From positions 1-64,000 of the forward strand of contig JAUNEG010000010.1 of NCBI GenBank assembly GCA_030525685.1: a DNA stretch of 64,000 nt, written 5' to 3'. The notes beneath the pieces were generated by a model. That model searched no databases. It worked only from the letters and a program-made list of their open reading frames with translations, and had not been told where the DNA came from. Below, in pieces: positions 51,303-60,352 of this stretch. Positions within the stretch are counted from its first letter, which is position 1. Each line of letters opens with the position of its first letter. The position numbers were made by a program, and so were the translations under genes. This DNA is from Atopobiaceae bacterium. GTDB taxonomy: Bacteria > Actinomycetota > Coriobacteriia > Coriobacteriales > Atopobiaceae.

Positions 51303-52219
51303 CTGAGCCCTCCCTCGATGTCAAAGATGCGGGCGGGGTTATCCACGAGCATCGTCTGGATGGACGCCTCGTCGAGGCCGTGCTCGCGGGCCATGGGCAG
51401 CACGCGCTCCATGACGGCGGTATAGCCGAAGCCACCCTTGCCGTGCATGTAGGACTGGCGCGAGATGTCCGTGGAGAGCACGATCTGGGAGGCATAGCCC
51501 TCGGCGGCGAGCGTGGCCAGGTTCTGGGCGCGCTGCTCGTCCGCTAGGTAGGCGACCTTCCCGCAGGTGTCGAAGCCGATGTTGACGCCGCGCGCGAGAA
51601 CGCGACGGTAGTAGTCGAGGTCGTTGGCGAGGTCAAGGTGACCGAGGACCACCTTGGCGGGGTCCATGCCCTCTCCGATGAGCAGGTCGGCCTGCTCGGG
51701 GGCCAGGCAGCCGAGCTGGCAGTGGGTCGTCACGGCGCAGCCGACGCGCGCGGCGACGTGGGCGGAGGCGATTATGACCTTGCGCTCGGAGTCGGCGATC
51801 TGGGTCTTCTCGCCCGCGATCTCGCCGATGACGCCCGGGCGCACGTCCGTGCCGTCGATGCCGTTGACGAACTCGCCCTCGAGGACCTCCTCAATCCTCG
51901 AGACGGGGGAGTCGGCGAGCCACGCCGGGTGGTACTTCTCGAGATAGAAGCCAGTGGAGCAGATGATGTTGAGCCCGCTTCTGCGGGAGATCTCCTGGAG
52001 GGCCCGGACGTCGCGGCCCATGTCGATGCAGCTGACCTCCACGACGCTGGCGACGCCGCTCGCACGCAGGCGCTCCATCTCGCTAAACACCAGTTCGGAG
52101 GCCGTGAACACGGAGTCGGTGTCGCCTCGGACGCTCCCGAGGTCCACGGAGAGGTGCTCGTGTGCCATGGTCACACCGAGCTCGGATGCCTTGATGGGGC
52201 CAAGAACTGTCTGAATCAT
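51299..52219 (-). CDS. php: Phosphotriesterase homology protein (Php, YhfV)
   Basis: A 306-residue amidohydrolase of the phosphotriesterase family. Metal ligands are the HxH of TMAHEHLSVD, the bridging Glu in GVIGEIAGEK (Glu, not the carboxylated Lys of true phosphotriesterases), His in VTTHCQLG and VVLGHLDL, and Asp in VLSTDISRQSY. E. coli Php has the same Glu-bridged site. The enzyme is therefore a binuclear metal hydrolase, perhaps a lactonase or amidohydrolase. It lies 90 bases after the yhfT-like transporter. Confidence 0.93.
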   Translation of the reverse strand: MIQTVLGPIKASELGVTMAHEHLSVDLGSVRGDTDSVFTASELVFSEMERLRASGVASVVEVSCIDMGRDVRALQEISRRSGLNIICSTGFYLEKYHPAWLADSPVSRIEEVLEGEFVNGIDGTDVRPGVIGEIAGEKTQIADSERKVIIASAHVAARVGCAVTTHCQLGCLAPEQADLLIGEGMDPAKVVLGHLDLANDLDYYRRVLARGVNIGFDTCGKVAYLADEQRAQNLATLAAEGYASQIVLSTDISRQSYMHGKGGFGYTAVMERVLPMAREHGLDEASIQTMLVDNPARIFDIEGGLR

Positions 52220-52308
52220 GGTGAGATGCCTTCCTTCCGGTCTGGGGGCCTCCCCGTGTTGGGCGGGGCGGCCCCGAACCGGGGGATGAGGGACGGTCCG
52301 ACGACGTG

Positions 52309-53640
52309 CTAGGCGGCGATGGCCACCAGGCCGACCACGTAGAGCAGGTTGAGGATGATGCCGGTGCCGAGGGCGAACACGGGGCCGATGGCCATCTTCA
52401 TGATCTTGCGGCCGGTGGCCTCGTTCACGAAGTAGATGGCGGCGGCGATGGCGAAGGCGAGCGTCGGGTTGCCGATCTGGGTGCCCATGGCGATGACCGC
52501 GTTGAGGGAGCCGAAGAGCACGGCGAACTCCACGCAGGTGCTCATCGCGGAGCGGATGTTGTCGGCGGCGTCGCGCAGGCTGGGGAAGCGGCCGAGCCAC
52601 TTGCCGATGAGGCCGAGCAGCATGACCTCGACGAAGATGATCAGGGCGCCGAGGATGGCGGCGACGATCGGGTTGGGGGACAGGTAGCCGGCCACGTAGA
52701 CGAAGGTGAAGCCCGCGACGGCGTAGACGCCGGTGGTGATGGCCGTGACCGCGATCAGCGGGATGAAGCTGACGCCGCGGAAGAACTCGTTAATGGCAGA
52801 CGTCTGGATGAGGGAGGCGGCGTCACCGACACCGTGATAGGCGTCGGCGAGCGTGAACATGGAGACCGTCGAGCCCGCGAAGATGTGCAGGTTGCAGACC
52901 ACGGCGATGAGGGCGCCGCCGATCATGAGGAACGGCACGTTCTTGCGGATGCGTCCCACGCGCTCGGAGAAGAGGTTGCCCTCGAACTCCTCGGACCCGC
53001 TGCGGTCCTTGTCCTTGAGGTCCTTGGCGATCGCGAAGGCCACGAGCAGCACCACGCCCACGAGCAGCGTCCAGGCGTCAGCGCTGATGGAGGCCTGGGT
53101 GGGGCCGAAGGTCAGCATGGGGCCGAAGACGCGGGCGAGAATGGCGACGACGGCCGTGATGATGCCGCGCTGCCAGCCGAACTGCATGATGATCGCGATG
53201 ACGGGGAAGAAGGCGAAGCCGGTCACGATGTAGGTGCCGAGCTGGCCCAGGGCGCCGAGCAGGTCGATGGGCAGGAAGGTGAGGGCGGTGTTGATGCCGC
53301 CGATGCCCGCGAGGCACAGGATGCCCCACACGGCGCCCACCAGGGCGGCGAGCCAGCGCTTGGGGCAGAAGGCGCCGATGATGTCCGTGGCGAGGAACAG
53401 CAGCCACGGGTTGAGCAGGTTGGTGGCAAGCGCGTTACCGATGCCCACGGACGCGATGAAGCCGATGCAGATGCCGAAGACGGCAACGGCGTACTCGGCG
53501 CGCGGCATCCGCTTCTCGAGGAACTCGGGCACGAACGGCCTGACACCGTCGTTGAACACGGCGACTCCAAGGTTGGAAAGGAGCGCCGTGACGGCGCACA
53601 GGGCGCCGACGACCACGACGGTCACGACATTGACTTCCAT
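52309..53640 (-). CDS. yhfT: YhfT-like membrane protein (probable transporter)
   Basis: A 443-residue integral membrane protein with about twelve helices (VVTVVVVGALCAVTALLSNLGVAVF at the start; AVFGICIGFIASVGIGNALAT; LVGVVLLVAFAIAKDL; AILGALIIFVEVMLLGLIGKWLG). It belongs to the YhfT group, with no known substrate. A cytosolic loop at about 245-265 (KDLKDKDRSGSEEFEG) separates the halves. With the small DUF2620 protein upstream it resembles a two-part importer. Confidence 0.9.
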   Translation of the reverse strand: MEVNVVTVVVVGALCAVTALLSNLGVAVFNDGVRPFVPEFLEKRMPRAEYAVAVFGICIGFIASVGIGNALATNLLNPWLLFLATDIIGAFCPKRWLAALVGAVWGILCLAGIGGINTALTFLPIDLLGALGQLGTYIVTGFAFFPVIAIIMQFGWQRGIITAVVAILARVFGPMLTFGPTQASISADAWTLLVGVVLLVAFAIAKDLKDKDRSGSEEFEGNLFSERVGRIRKNVPFLMIGGALIAVVCNLHIFAGSTVSMFTLADAYHGVGDAASLIQTSAINEFFRGVSFIPLIAVTAITTGVYAVAGFTFVYVAGYLSPNPIVAAILGALIIFVEVMLLGLIGKWLGRFPSLRDAADNIRSAMSTCVEFAVLFGSLNAVIAMGTQIGNPTLAFAIAAAIYFVNEATGRKIMKMAIGPVFALGTGIILNLLYVVGLVAIAA

Positions 53641-53713
53641 TGCGTACTCCTCTTCTCTTCCGTATGAATCTCAGGCGAGGCCCCCTGCCCCGCGCGAGAC
53701 GGCACTGATGGCG

Positions 53714-54067
53714 CTACTTGTTCTTGAGCGCCGCGACGAGCATCGGCACCGTGCGGTCGATGGAGTCGACCGTCATGCCGAAGACGACCTTGCCCTCGTC
53801 GACGAACTTCTTGATCTCGTCCTCCTTGGGCGTGCCACCGTTCTTGCAGACGGTGCAGCACTTCGGGTAGCCCACGAGGCCGATCAGGATGGAGATGGCC
53901 GCGCCGCCGCCGCTGTTGCAGGCGCCGAAGTAGTAGTCGACCTTCCCCTGCTTGATCATCTGGGCACCGGTCATGTCATTGGTGACCGTGACCTCGATGG
54001 AGGGGTCGGCCGCCTTGATAGCCGCCTCCATCTGGTTCTTGTTGAGCCCCCCAACTGCGATCTTCAT
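53714..54067 (-). CDS. yhfU: YhfU-like DUF2620 protein
   Basis: A 117-residue soluble protein of the DUF2620 family: KIAVGGLNKNQMEAAIK, the DYYFGACNSGGGAAISILIG loop and YPKCCTVCKNGG with its cysteine pair. The fold looks like a PTS EIIB-type alpha/beta protein, but no phospho-residue can be assigned safely. It is always next to yhfT in the sets I know, so a role with that transporter is inferred. Confidence 0.88.
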   Translation of the reverse strand: MKIAVGGLNKNQMEAAIKAADPSIEVTVTNDMTGAQMIKQGKVDYYFGACNSGGGAAISILIGLVGYPKCCTVCKNGGTPKEDEIKKFVDEGKVVFGMTVDSIDRTVPMLVAALKNK

Positions 54068-54083
54068 GTTCCGTCATCCCCTT

Positions 54084-54458
54084 CTACTCATCGACCTGCG
54101 ACATGAGCAGGCCACCAACATGAACCAACACGAACTCCTGCTCGGGCTCGGAGAGCTCGCTCCTCATGGCGGCGAAGATCTCCTGCTGGATGCGACGCGC
54201 CTCGTCGTAGACGGCGCTCGAGCGCACGTCGTCCACGATGGCGGGGTCGAGCGGGTTGATGTCCTCACCGTCGCGGGCGCGCTTGAGGGCGGCGGCCACG
54301 TGGGTGACGAGCGTCCCCAGGATCTCGTTGTCCCGGCTGACGCCGCACTCCGTGGTAAGGATGTCGGCGATCGCCTCGAGGTCGCGACGGCCCGCCTCGT
54401 CGACGAAGCCCGCCTGCTGCAGCACGTCCATCCTCTCGCTCAGCTCGTCTGTTGCCAC
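54084..54458 (-). CDS. yhfY: PRD domain protein (YhfY-like)
   Basis: A 124-residue helical protein that is a stand-alone PTS regulatory domain: LSERMDVLQQAGFVDEAGRRDLEAI, TECGVSRDNEILGTLVTHVAAALKRA and EFVLVHVGGLL. Both histidine positions that would be phosphorylated by the PTS (THVAAAL, VLVHVGG) are present. It has no DNA-binding domain, so it probably acts on the YhfZ-like regulator or the transporter, linking the pathway to sugar status. Confidence 0.85.
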   Translation of the reverse strand: MATDELSERMDVLQQAGFVDEAGRRDLEAIADILTTECGVSRDNEILGTLVTHVAAALKRARDGEDINPLDPAIVDDVRSSAVYDEARRIQQEIFAAMRSELSEPEQEFVLVHVGGLLMSQVDE

Positions 54459-54514
54459 TGGCTCTCCCCCCTTCGGTCTCTCCGGACTGCGGCGCGCGCC
54501 CGCGGGCGCGCGGG

Positions 54515-55429
54515 CTAGTAGCGCGCCATGAGCTCCCCGCTCATGACCCGCCTCTGGATGTCCTCGATCTTCTCGCTGCTCACCAGGGTTTTGATGAGGC
54601 GGCGCGTCAGCGGGTCGTCGGAGCGTGTCGCGACCACGGCGCGGGTGTTCTCGTCGTGCGCCACCGAGTCGTCAATCGGGAGCTGGGCGAGGTGCGCCAA
54701 GCGGACGTGCACGTCATCCTCGTTCCAGATGCCCGTGTCGAGCTCCCCGGCGAGCAGCATGTCGACGATGTTGTTGTACTGGATGGGGACGTACTCGACG
54801 TCCACGCCCGCGAAGTAGGCGCGCGTCAGGACGCTCTGGTCGACCGACGACTCGTCGATGCCCACGCGGGCCCCCGTCCAGTCCGTGCGATCGGGCTCGC
54901 GCGTCAGAATGACGTGGCGGCCGACATAGGTCAACGGCGCGCACGAGACCACCAGCTCGAGGTCGTAGCCGCGACTCACATAGTCATCGAAGGCCATACG
55001 GCTCATGACCACGTAGTTGGCGAAGCCGTCGAGAAGCGCCTGGGCGCGGGCCTCCGAGCCGCGCAGAAACGTGATGAAGGAGCGGAGGCCGGAGGTGTTG
55101 AGACAGGTGAAGAGGCCGGTGGCCAGGCCCTCGTAGCGGGAGGTGTAGGGCAGCGGCATGACACCCACCAGGTGGTCGCGCCCGCAGACGCCTGCCAGGG
55201 CGAGAAGGTCAATCGAGGTGAGTATGGTCCCGTTCTGGCCGTGACTCTCCAGCCCGACGGCCCCGCGCTCGCGGAGGTTGAGCAGGGCCTTCTGGACGTT
55301 CCCGCGCGAGGCGCTGCAGCGGCGCTCCAGCTCCCTGACCGTGGGGATGCGCTCGCCCACGGTCACGTCGCAGAGCTCGAGGGCAACCAGACGGGTGACG
55401 ACGCCCTCCTTGCTGTACATCTCACTCAT
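54515..55429 (-). CDS. yhfZ: YhfZ-like transcriptional regulator
   Basis: A 304-residue protein. The N-terminal GntR-like winged helix is GERIPTVRELERRCSASRGNVQKALLNLRERG. A periplasmic-binding-type sensor domain follows (about 85-300: VGVMPLPYTSRYEGLATGLF, MLLAGELDTGIWNEDDVHV). This is the YhfZ architecture. The start at 55429 has GGGAGAG upstream. It heads the nine-gene minus-strand cluster and probably senses the pathway substrate. Confidence 0.88.
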   Translation of the reverse strand: MSEMYSKEGVVTRLVALELCDVTVGERIPTVRELERRCSASRGNVQKALLNLRERGAVGLESHGQNGTILTSIDLLALAGVCGRDHLVGVMPLPYTSRYEGLATGLFTCLNTSGLRSFITFLRGSEARAQALLDGFANYVVMSRMAFDDYVSRGYDLELVVSCAPLTYVGRHVILTREPDRTDWTGARVGIDESSVDQSVLTRAYFAGVDVEYVPIQYNNIVDMLLAGELDTGIWNEDDVHVRLAHLAQLPIDDSVAHDENTRAVVATRSDDPLTRRLIKTLVSSEKIEDIQRRVMSGELMARY

Positions 55430-55605
55430 ATGGGCTCTCCCCTCTGTCTCGCGTTGTGTCTCGCGTTGCTGCCCGTATACGATGCCTGGCTGAATGTACA
55501 AAATAGTGTATATTTATGTGATAGGTTCATATTGCCACTTACCCTCGGGCCTTTCAAGGCCAAAGCGGTGTCAACCCCGTAACGGTTGCGTTTCGCCCGT
55601 GAGCG

Positions 55606-56274
55606 TCACGCGTAACGGCGGGCGACGGCGAGCGTCTGGGGCACGTAGGCGCCGCCGAACAGCACGCAGTGCAGCAGCGGAGCCAGCTGGTGCAGGCCCA
55701 CGCGCTCGCGCCAGCCACCCGCGAGCGGCGACGCCTCGTCGTAGCCGGCCACGATCTCGTCGAGGTACGGGCAGCCAAAGAGCGCGAGCATCGCAAGGTC
55801 CGTCTCGGCGTGCCCGCCGCAGGCCATTGGGTCGACGAGGACGCCGCCGGTGGGGGCGTCCCGGTCGAAGGTCCCGTTGCCCACGAGCGTGCGCACGTGA
55901 TGGCGGATGCGGTACTCCGCATAGAAGGAGCCCAAGGTAGTGGGTGCCACGGAGGCGGCGACATAGGGCGTGCGGCCGAGCGGATGCCAGGGGGCGCCCG
56001 TCCAGCCGGCCGGCGCGCAGCCGTACCAGGGCGCGCCGGCGGCGTGCGTCCGCGCGAGGGCGGCACCGATGCGACGCGCCGCAGCAGCGGTAGGGACGCC
56101 CGTGCGCACGCGCTCCTCCACCAGCTCCGTTGCGCTCGCGCGCAGCATGCAGACCACGCGGATGCCGCCGTCCTTCTCGGCCTCGGCCAGCCACGCCAGC
56201 GCCGCCGCCTCGCCGGGCAGGTTGTCGCCGCGCGTCGCGCGCTTGGTGAACGTCGCCTCGTGCCTCTCGCCCAT
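55606..56274 (-). CDS. Fructosamine-kinase-like protein lacking the catalytic loop
   Basis: A 222-residue protein whose C-terminal half matches the fructosamine/ketosamine-3-kinase family (VLVDPMACGGHAETDLAMLAL, LHQLAPLLHCVLFGGAYV). The family has about 285 residues and a catalytic HGDLWSGN just before the DP motif. Here the sequence passes from FYAEYRIRHHVRTLVGNGTF directly to TGGVLVDP with that segment missing, and the N-terminal ATP lobe is also short. It is probably inactive as a kinase or decaying. The start at 56274 has GAAGGGGGC before it. Confidence 0.75.
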   Translation of the reverse strand: MGERHEATFTKRATRGDNLPGEAAALAWLAEAEKDGGIRVVCMLRASATELVEERVRTGVPTAAAARRIGAALARTHAAGAPWYGCAPAGWTGAPWHPLGRTPYVAASVAPTTLGSFYAEYRIRHHVRTLVGNGTFDRDAPTGGVLVDPMACGGHAETDLAMLALFGCPYLDEIVAGYDEASPLAGGWRERVGLHQLAPLLHCVLFGGAYVPQTLAVARRYA

Positions 56275-56309
56275 CGTGCCCCCTTCGGAGTGGCCTTCCT
56301 GCATCGAGT

Positions 56310-56365
56310 GTGCAGCAATCGAGAAACCATGCCCCCGGGACGCGTATTTTTCTCGATTGCTGCAC
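56310..56365. repeat. 17-bp-arm inverted repeat upstream of engB
   Basis: GTGCAGCAATCGAGAAA (56310-56326) and TTTCTCGATTGCTGCAC (56349-56365) pair perfectly around a 22-base loop. It lies between divergent genes, so it is not a simple terminator. A TACAAT at 56400 may be the -10 of engB. Confidence 0.75.
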
Positions 56366-56435
56366 GCTCGGCGATAAGGACGCGGCGAGGGGCGCGCGCT
56401 ACAATGGGGCGACCGCACGCCCAGAAAGGATGACC

Positions 56436-57023
56436 ATGGCCCAAATCAACTACCAGACCGCGCGCTTCGAGGGCTCCTTTGGCACGCCGACGCAGCTCCC
56501 GCCGTCCACCACCCCCGAGGTGGCGGTGGCCGGGCGCTCCAACGTGGGCAAGTCGTCGCTGCTCAACAAGCTCTTCGGGCGCAAGGGGCTCGTCAAGGTC
56601 TCCGCCACGCCGGGCAAGACGGCCAACATCAACTTCTTCGAGGTGGACGGCATCCGCTTCGTGGACCTGCCGGGCTACGGCTTTGCCAAGGTGTCCCAGA
56701 AGGAGAAGCAGCGCTGGGCCGACCTCATCTCCGGCTACTTTGCCCAGGAGCGCAGCTTCAACCTGGTGATCGCCCTCGTGGACATCCGTCACGACGCGCA
56801 GCGCCTGGACCACGAGATGGTCGCCTTCCTGCAGGAGAGCGGCCTGCCCTTCGTGGTGGCGCTCACCAAGGCCGACAAGCTCGGGCGCTCCAAGCAGACG
56901 CAGCAGGCTGCCGCCATCGCGCGCCAGCTCGGAATTTCACGCGAACAGATGGTGATCACGTCCTCGGAGACCGGCCAAGGCGTCGACGAGCTGCGCCGCC
57001 GCATCGCCGAGGCGTGCCTGTAG
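56436..57023 (+). CDS. engB: Ribosome-assembly GTPase EngB (YsxC/YihA)
   Basis: A 195-residue TRAFAC GTPase needed for 50S assembly. G1 is GRSNVGKS (33-40), G2 the TPGKTANINF threonine, G3 DLPGYGFA, and G4 TKADKLGRS, with G5-type SSETGQG. The length is normal. The ATG at 56436 is preferred over one six bases earlier, which would leave no spacing from AGAAAGG. An ordinary essential gene. Confidence 0.97.
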   Translation: MAQINYQTARFEGSFGTPTQLPPSTTPEVAVAGRSNVGKSSLLNKLFGRKGLVKVSATPGKTANINFFEVDGIRFVDLPGYGFAKVSQKEKQRWADLISGYFAQERSFNLVIALVDIRHDAQRLDHEMVAFLQESGLPFVVALTKADKLGRSKQTQQAAAIARQLGISREQMVITSSETGQGVDELRRRIAEACL

Positions 57024-57064
57024 CGGTCCGGCGGGACCTGAAGGCATTATTTCGCCCGTCCTGC

Positions 57065-57211
57065 GTCACTTTTTCGTCCGTCTGAGTGGATGCGCTCTTT
57101 CGAAGCATGAAATTTATTTTTTATGCTCTGCCCACCTGCGGAAACGCCAGCAGCTCAGTGTTGATTCGCCGAATTGCTCGAGTTAATTACTCAGAAGAGC
57201 CAAAAAGTGAC
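57065..57211. repeat. AT-rich gap with 10-bp inverted repeat between engB and mntP
   Basis: The 215-bp space between convergent genes is unusually AT-rich and has no gene. GTCACTTTTT (57065-57074) and AAAAAGTGAC (57202-57211) pair across 127 bases. The arm resembles the GTCACTTTTG arm at 17778. This may be a decayed mobile hairpin element. Confidence 0.5.
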
Positions 57212-57238
57212 ACAGAACCCGCCGCAATCTACCTTCGC

Positions 57239-57820
57239 TCAGAGCGCGAGCACACCCAGGTGCTCCAGCAGCACCTTGAGGCCGATCAGGATGAGCACGA
57301 CGCCGCCCACGACGCTCGCGGGCCTCTCGTAGCGGGCGCCGAAGAAGTGCCCCACCGTCACGCCGACGAGCGACAGCGCGAACGTGGCCACGCCGATGAG
57401 CGAGACGGACGCCACGATGTCCACGTTGAGCGCCGCGAAGGAGATGCCCGCGGCCAGGGCGTCGATCGAGGTGGCCACCGCCAGGATGAGGAACTCGCGC
57501 AGGTCGATGGCACTCGTGTCCTCGCACTCGCACCCGTCTTCCGCATCCTCGTGGAGCGCCTCCCACAGCATCTTGCCGCCGATGAACGCGAGCAAGACAA
57601 ACGCCACCCAGTGGTCGACCGGCCCGATCAGCCACATGAACTGGCTTCCGAGCGCCCAGCCGACGAGCGGCATGAGCGCTTGGAAGCCGCCGAAGAAGAG
57701 CGCGAGCACCGTCACCGTGCGCAGGTTGAGCCGACGCATCCCCAGCCCGCGGCAAATCGACACGGCAAACGCGTCCATCGAAAGTCCCACGGCTATGAGC
57801 AGCAGCTCGACGAGCCCCAT
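57239..57820 (-). CDS. mntP: Manganese efflux pump MntP
   Basis: A 193-residue membrane protein with six helices. The two DUF204 repeats contain the metal-binding aspartates: LSMDAFAVSICRG in the first and VATSIDALAAGISF in the second. The central loop carries an acidic, cysteine-containing stretch (EDAEDGCECEDT). MntP exports Mn(II). A Mn riboswitch (yybP-ykoY) was looked for upstream and not seen; instead a palindrome lies at 57909-57938. Confidence 0.95.
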   Translation of the reverse strand: MGLVELLLIAVGLSMDAFAVSICRGLGMRRLNLRTVTVLALFFGGFQALMPLVGWALGSQFMWLIGPVDHWVAFVLLAFIGGKMLWEALHEDAEDGCECEDTSAIDLREFLILAVATSIDALAAGISFAALNVDIVASVSLIGVATFALSLVGVTVGHFFGARYERPASVVGGVVLILIGLKVLLEHLGVLAL

Positions 57821-57908
57821 GTCGTTCCTCTCCCCCGTTCCGCGTGAGGCCGCATGGTACCACAGCCCCTCTGTTTCCAGCGTGAAAAACGCCTTGCACT
57901 CCACCAGA

Positions 57909-57938
57909 CTAAAGCGTATATTCTGCCCTACGCTTTAG
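57909..57938. promoter_or_regulatory. Candidate operator between mntP and the ABC importer
   Basis: CTAAAGCGTA and TACGCTTTAG form a perfect 10-bp-arm inverted repeat with a 10-base spacer, and a further TAAAG half follows at 57943-57947. TATATT inside it could be a -10. The position between divergent genes suggests a repressor site for mntP or the importer; the regulator is not in the window. Confidence 0.5.
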
Positions 57939-57984
57939 TAGAGTAAAGTGCCCGACCGAGAAGGGCCTCGCGAAAGGAACCGTC

Positions 57985-58851
57985 ATGCTCGACAGAAGGT
58001 CGTTCGTCCTCAGCTCGCTCGCAACCGCCGGCCTCGCCGCCACCACGCTCGTCGGCTGCGGCGGCGCCCCCGCCGCCGGCGACGGCGCCGATCCCAGCAC
58101 CGACGAGACCACGGCCGGCACCGGCGCCGTCGACACCGGCACCCTCATCGTGGGCTTTGACTCCTCCTACCCGCCCTACGGCTACGTCGGTGACGACGGC
58201 GAGTACACCGGCTTCGACCTCGAGCTCGCCCAGGAGGTCGCGTCGCGCAACGACTGGCAGGTCCAGCTCGAGCCCATCGACTGGGACGCCAAGGACACCA
58301 TGCTCGACAGCGGCGCCATCAACTGCATCTGGAACGGCTTCACCATGGAGGGCCGCGAGGACGGCTACACCTTCTCCGAGCCCTACATGATCAACGGCCA
58401 GGTCATCGTCGTGCGCGCCGACTCCGGCATCGCGAGCTTCGACGACCTCGCAGGCAAGGCCGTGATCACGCAGGTTGACTCCGCCGCCTACAACGTGCTC
58501 GCCGGCGAGGACGCCACGCAGGCCGAGCTCGCCGCCACCTTCGCCAGCCTCGAGACCATCGGCGAGTACAACACCGCCTTCATGCAGCTCGAGTCCGGCG
58601 CCGTCGACGCCGTTGCCTGCGACCTCTCCATCGCCGCCTACCAGCTCGCCGCCAAGCCCGACGTCTACGTACAGCTCGACGAGTTCCTCTCCGAGGAGCA
58701 CTACGCCGTCGGCTTCAAAAAGGGCGACGACGCCACCGCCGACGCGGTGAACGAGGCCCTGCGCGCCATGGACGAGGAGGGCTTCGTCGCCGAGCTCTGC
58801 GACAAGTATGCCGCCGACGGCATTTCCTACGACAACTGGTGCCTGGAGTAG
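57985..58851 (+). CDS. Amino-acid ABC transporter substrate-binding lipoprotein
   Basis: A 288-residue exported lipoprotein. It has a twin-arginine-like leader (DRRSFVLSS) and a lipobox LVGC with Cys25, then a Gly/Ala/Asp-rich linker to about 48. The SBP_bac_3 domain follows: LIVGFDSSYPPYGYVGDDGEYTGFDLELA, WNGFTMEGRED, and the LEDLAGK-type hinge FDDLAGKAVITQ. It delivers a polar amino acid (glutamine/cystine type) to the permease encoded downstream. GCGAAAGGAACC is the ribosome site. Confidence 0.95.
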   Translation: MLDRRSFVLSSLATAGLAATTLVGCGGAPAAGDGADPSTDETTAGTGAVDTGTLIVGFDSSYPPYGYVGDDGEYTGFDLELAQEVASRNDWQVQLEPIDWDAKDTMLDSGAINCIWNGFTMEGREDGYTFSEPYMINGQVIVVRADSGIASFDDLAGKAVITQVDSAAYNVLAGEDATQAELAATFASLETIGEYNTAFMQLESGAVDAVACDLSIAAYQLAAKPDVYVQLDEFLSEEHYAVGFKKGDDATADAVNEALRAMDEEGFVAELCDKYAADGISYDNWCLE

Positions 58852-58872
58852 CCCAGACCAGCCGTTTCTCCC

Positions 58873-58909
58873 AATGAGTCAAAAGGGGACTGTCCCCTTT
58901 TGACTCATT
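58873..58909. repeat. 37-base near-perfect palindrome (18-bp arms)
   Basis: AATGAGTCAAAAGGGGAC and GTCCCCTTTTGACTCATT are separated by a single T. It lies inside the ABC operon between the lipoprotein and permease genes and its core matches the palindrome at 17763. It may stabilise or attenuate the mRNA, making more binding protein than permease, like REP hairpins. Confidence 0.85.
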
Positions 58910-58926
58910 TCCATGAAGGGAACACC

Positions 58927-59572
58927 GTGGACCTCCTCACCATGACCGGCATGCTCTCCGAGGGCTTCCTCGTCAGCCTCCAGATCTTCGCCTTCACCCT
59001 GCTGGGGTCGCTGCCACTCGGCATGCTCGTGGCCTTCGCGCGCATGAGCCGCGTGAGGCCGCTCGCGCTTCTCGCCCGCCTGTACATCTCCATCATGCGC
59101 GGCACCCCGCTCATGCTGCAGATGTTCGCCATCTACTTCGTGCCGTACTACGTCTTTGGCATCCGGCTCACCACGGACAGCAAGTGGTATGCCACGATCG
59201 TGGCCTTCGTCGTCAACTACGCGGCCTACTTCGCGGAGATCTACCGCTCCGGCATCCAGTCCATCCCGCGCGGCCAGCACGAGGCAGCCCAGGTCCTGGG
59301 CTACTCGCGCGCGCAGACCTTCTGCCGCATCGTGCTGCCCCAGGTGGTCAAGCGCATCATGCCGTCCATGACCAACGAGGTCATCACGCTGGTCAAGGAC
59401 ACTTCGCTCGCCTTCTCCATCGGCGTCATCGAGATGTTCACCGTGGCCAAGCAGCTCGTGGCGAGCCAGGTGAGCATGGCGCCCTTTGCCATCGCCGCCG
59501 CGTTCTACTGGGTCTTCAACCTGCTCATCGACTTCGTCGCCGGGCGCATCGAGAGAAAGCTGAGCTACTACC

Positions 59573-59580
<8 letters not shown>
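58927..59580 (+). CDS. Amino-acid ABC transporter permease
   Basis: A 217-residue permease of the HisM/GlnP type with five helices ([26 protein letters not shown] and others) and the EAA loop [21 protein letters not shown] that docks the ATPase. The GTG at 58927 follows GAAGGGA; the open frame extends upstream into the palindrome, but that part would not be translated. One permease gene serves as a homodimer. Confidence 0.93.

Positions 59581-60352
<772 letters not shown>

Noticed and set aside
57821..57984. yybP-ykoY manganese riboswitch before mntP
   Set aside because: The conserved loops of that riboswitch are not visible in the short leader.
58900..58926. TTG start of the ABC permease inside the palindrome
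   Set aside because: The GTG at 58927 has a good ribosome site; the upstream codons lie in a hairpin.
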